A stretch of DNA of 6,115 nucleotides from the NCBI GenBank assembly GCA_022615465.1, contig JAKEGR010000224.1, forward strand, positions 1 to 6,115, read 5' to 3'. The stretch is from Planctomycetota bacterium (GTDB taxonomy: Bacteria > Planctomycetota > Planctomycetia > Pirellulales > Lacipirellulaceae). Under the pieces are notes generated by a model that was not told where the DNA came from, ran no database searches, and saw nothing but the letters and a program-made list of their open reading frames with translations. Shown here piece after piece: positions 6,101-6,115 of the stretch (positions within the stretch are counted from its first letter, which is position 1; each line of letters starts with the position of its first letter). The position numbers and the translations under genes were made by a program.

Positions 6101-6115
6101 ACCTGTTTTCTGCCA

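Noticed and set aside
5967..6115. RNase P RNA or another structured RNA gene after the zinc-ribbon gene
   Set aside because: I looked for the conserved RNase P core sequences and did not see them. Only a terminator and a -10-like box could be supported.
1..6115. Mobile element, phage, CRISPR, toxin-antitoxin or defence system
   Set aside because: All four genes are recognisable housekeeping families, and no direct-repeat array, terminal inverted repeats or transposase-like frame was seen on either strand.

Overview
The window is a compact housekeeping stretch with four genes, all on the + strand. In order they are a membrane-anchored HtrA/Deg-type serine protease, the replicative DNA primase (dnaG), the primary sigma factor (rpoD/sigA), and a coiled-coil C4 zinc-ribbon protein of the COG1579/DUF164 type. 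Moderately high G+C, the protein sequence style and the long non-conserved region in the sigma factor suggest a planctomycete, perhaps near Pirellulales. That assignment is an impression from sequence style, with no marker gene behind it.

Layout. The protease occupies 12-1253, and its frame is open to the left edge, so its true start could lie outside. A 101-base gap holds a GC-rich palindromic hairpin and a possible promoter ahead of dnaG (1355-3220). A 191-base gap rich in potential RNA hairpins separates dnaG from rpoD (3412-5064). A textbook intrinsic terminator (5113-5142) closes the rpoD unit. A -10-like TATGAT and a good Shine-Dalgarno site precede the zinc-ribbon gene (5262-5966), which is followed by a second intrinsic terminator (6050-6084). 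A TACAAT at 6095-6100 may be the -10 element of a transcript that leaves the window.

Function. dnaG next to rpoD is the widespread 'macromolecular synthesis' pairing, which couples replication priming to bulk transcription. No convincing separate promoter was seen for rpoD, so cotranscription with dnaG is likely. The weak ribosome site of dnaG and the strong one of rpoD fit the different amounts of each protein a cell needs. The protease would act outside the cytoplasmic membrane in protein quality control. The zinc-ribbon protein sits in its own unit; some family members bind a sigma factor or RNA.

I saw no mobile element, CRISPR array, tRNA, rRNA or defence-type module, and no protein-coding system that looks new. 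The least explained sequence is the structured dnaG-rpoD spacer, which acts as the rpoD leader if the two are cotranscribed.
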